NCBI GenBank assembly: GCA_016180665.1
Contig: JACPAS010000076.1
Coordinates: 1 to 5,349, forward strand
DNA length: 5,349 nt
From: Microcaldota archaeon
GTDB lineage: Archaea; Micrarchaeota; Micrarchaeia; Anstonellales; Bilamarchaeaceae
Reading direction: 5' to 3'
Shown here: piece after piece, positions 4,806 to 5,349 of the stretch
How positions within the stretch are numbered: position 1 is the stretch's first letter
Layout of the letters: each line of letters begins with the position of its first letter
The notes under the pieces: model-generated
What the model saw: only the letters and a program-made list of their open reading frames with translations
What the model was told of the DNA's origin: nothing
Database searches by the model: none
Translations under genes and position numbers: made by a program

Positions 4806-5349
4806 ATGGACAGCGAAGTAGTTTATAGGTTCAAAAAAGAGCTGCGCAAGTTGAAAGAATTCAGAGGTAGTGGAACTGAGCTTATTTCAGTTTATATAGG
4901 GGCGGGTGCACCGTTGCACGATACTACTGGAAAATTAAGAGAAGAGATGAGTCAGGCAAGCAACATAAAATCAAAAAGCACCAGAACAAATGTAACAGGC
5001 GCATTAGAAAGAGTAATTCAGCATTTTAAAATCTACAAGTCAACACCTGAAAATGGAATTGCGGTTTTTGCGGGAAATGTCTCCGATAATCCGGCTAAGG
5101 TAGATATTGAATTATTTTCGATTGAACCACCGCAAAAACTTAGTGTCAGCGCATATAGGTGCGATAGCAAATTTTTTCTGGAACCGTTGGAAAGAATGTC
5201 TGAGGTTACTGATTCATATGGTGTCGTAGTAATGGATGGACGAGAGGCTACACTTGCTTTAGTTAGAGGAACACAAATACAGATCGTAAAAAAGCTTAAT
5301 TCAAATGCTCATGCTAAGATCAATAAGGGTGGTCAATCGCAACGTCGAT
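4806..5349 (+). CDS. prf1: Peptide chain release factor aRF1, 3' partial
   Basis: This factor recognises all three stop codons in the ribosomal A site and triggers peptidyl-tRNA hydrolysis. The first 181 residues are visible and the frame is open at the window edge; full-length archaeal proteins are about 400-420 residues, so well under half is seen. Domain 1 (about 1-130) carries GTEL (23-26, the place of the eukaryotic GTS motif), NIKS (53-56) in QASNIKSKSTR, and YRCDSKF (117-123), the YxCxxxF motif; these read the stop codon. Domain 2 starts at about 138 and reaches the catalytic GGQ at 175-177. The segment YIGAGAPLHD (30-39) has Gly where many archaeal members have Pro (YIPPG-like). Start ATG 4806 is fixed by an upstream in-frame stop and a good Shine-Dalgarno. 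It is the third gene of the likely operon, 15 nt after carbonic anhydrase. Confidence 0.97.
   Translation, partial: MDSEVVYRFKKELRKLKEFRGSGTELISVYIGAGAPLHDTTGKLREEMSQASNIKSKSTRTNVTGALERVIQHFKIYKSTPENGIAVFAGNVSDNPAKVDIELFSIEPPQKLSVSAYRCDSKFFLEPLERMSEVTDSYGVVVMDGREATLALVRGTQIQIVKKLNSNAHAKINKGGQSQRR

Noticed and set aside
4790..4828. A 12-codon ORF whose ATG overlaps the carbonic anhydrase stop (TAATG)
   Set aside because: It has no separate ribosome binding site, its frame differs from aRF1, and the overlap is easily explained by chance; no leader-peptide features.
1..5349. CRISPR array, insertion sequence, tRNA or rRNA
   Set aside because: No spaced repeat array, transposase, terminal inverted repeats or tRNA/rRNA-like sequence was seen on either strand.

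Overview
The window looks archaeal. The last gene is the eRF1-type class-1 release factor used by archaea and eukaryotes (NIKS, YxCxxxF and GGQ all visible). One regulator belongs to an archaeal family pairing a winged helix with an S-layer-like domain. Ribosome-binding sites are of the GGTGA type, and the promoters look like AT-rich TATA elements. The sequence is AT-rich. I cannot place it in a specific archaeal lineage from the sequence alone.

Layout: (1) 1-1213 (+), the C-terminal part of a surface-anchored beta-propeller (PQQ-like repeat) protein with Ig-like modules and a C-terminal membrane anchor; its 5' end lies outside the window. (2) 1214-1390, a convergent intergenic region unusually rich in perfect hairpins, with a TATA-like element at one end and a GC hairpin plus T-run at the other; it may encode a small structured RNA of about 110 nt. 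(3) 1391-3136 (-), a complete glmS. (4) 3137-3317, a divergent promoter region with a dyad-symmetric site midway between two TATA candidates and a tandem ~20-bp duplication just before the next gene. (5) 3318-4790 (+), a winged-helix/S-layer-like regulator and a beta-carbonic anhydrase, followed 15 nt later by (6) aRF1, which runs off the right edge. These three genes have gaps of 12 and 15 nt, each with its own Shine-Dalgarno, and look like one operon.

How the genes may fit together: GlmS makes glucosamine-6-phosphate, the entry to amino-sugar and UDP-GlcNAc synthesis used in archaeal surface glycans. The divergently transcribed regulator carries a domain related to S-layer proteins. The left-hand gene is a surface protein. 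A cell-envelope theme is therefore plausible, with the regulator as a candidate controller of glmS and of itself through the shared intergenic region. That link is inference. Carbonic anhydrase and aRF1 are housekeeping functions with no obvious tie to it beyond co-transcription.
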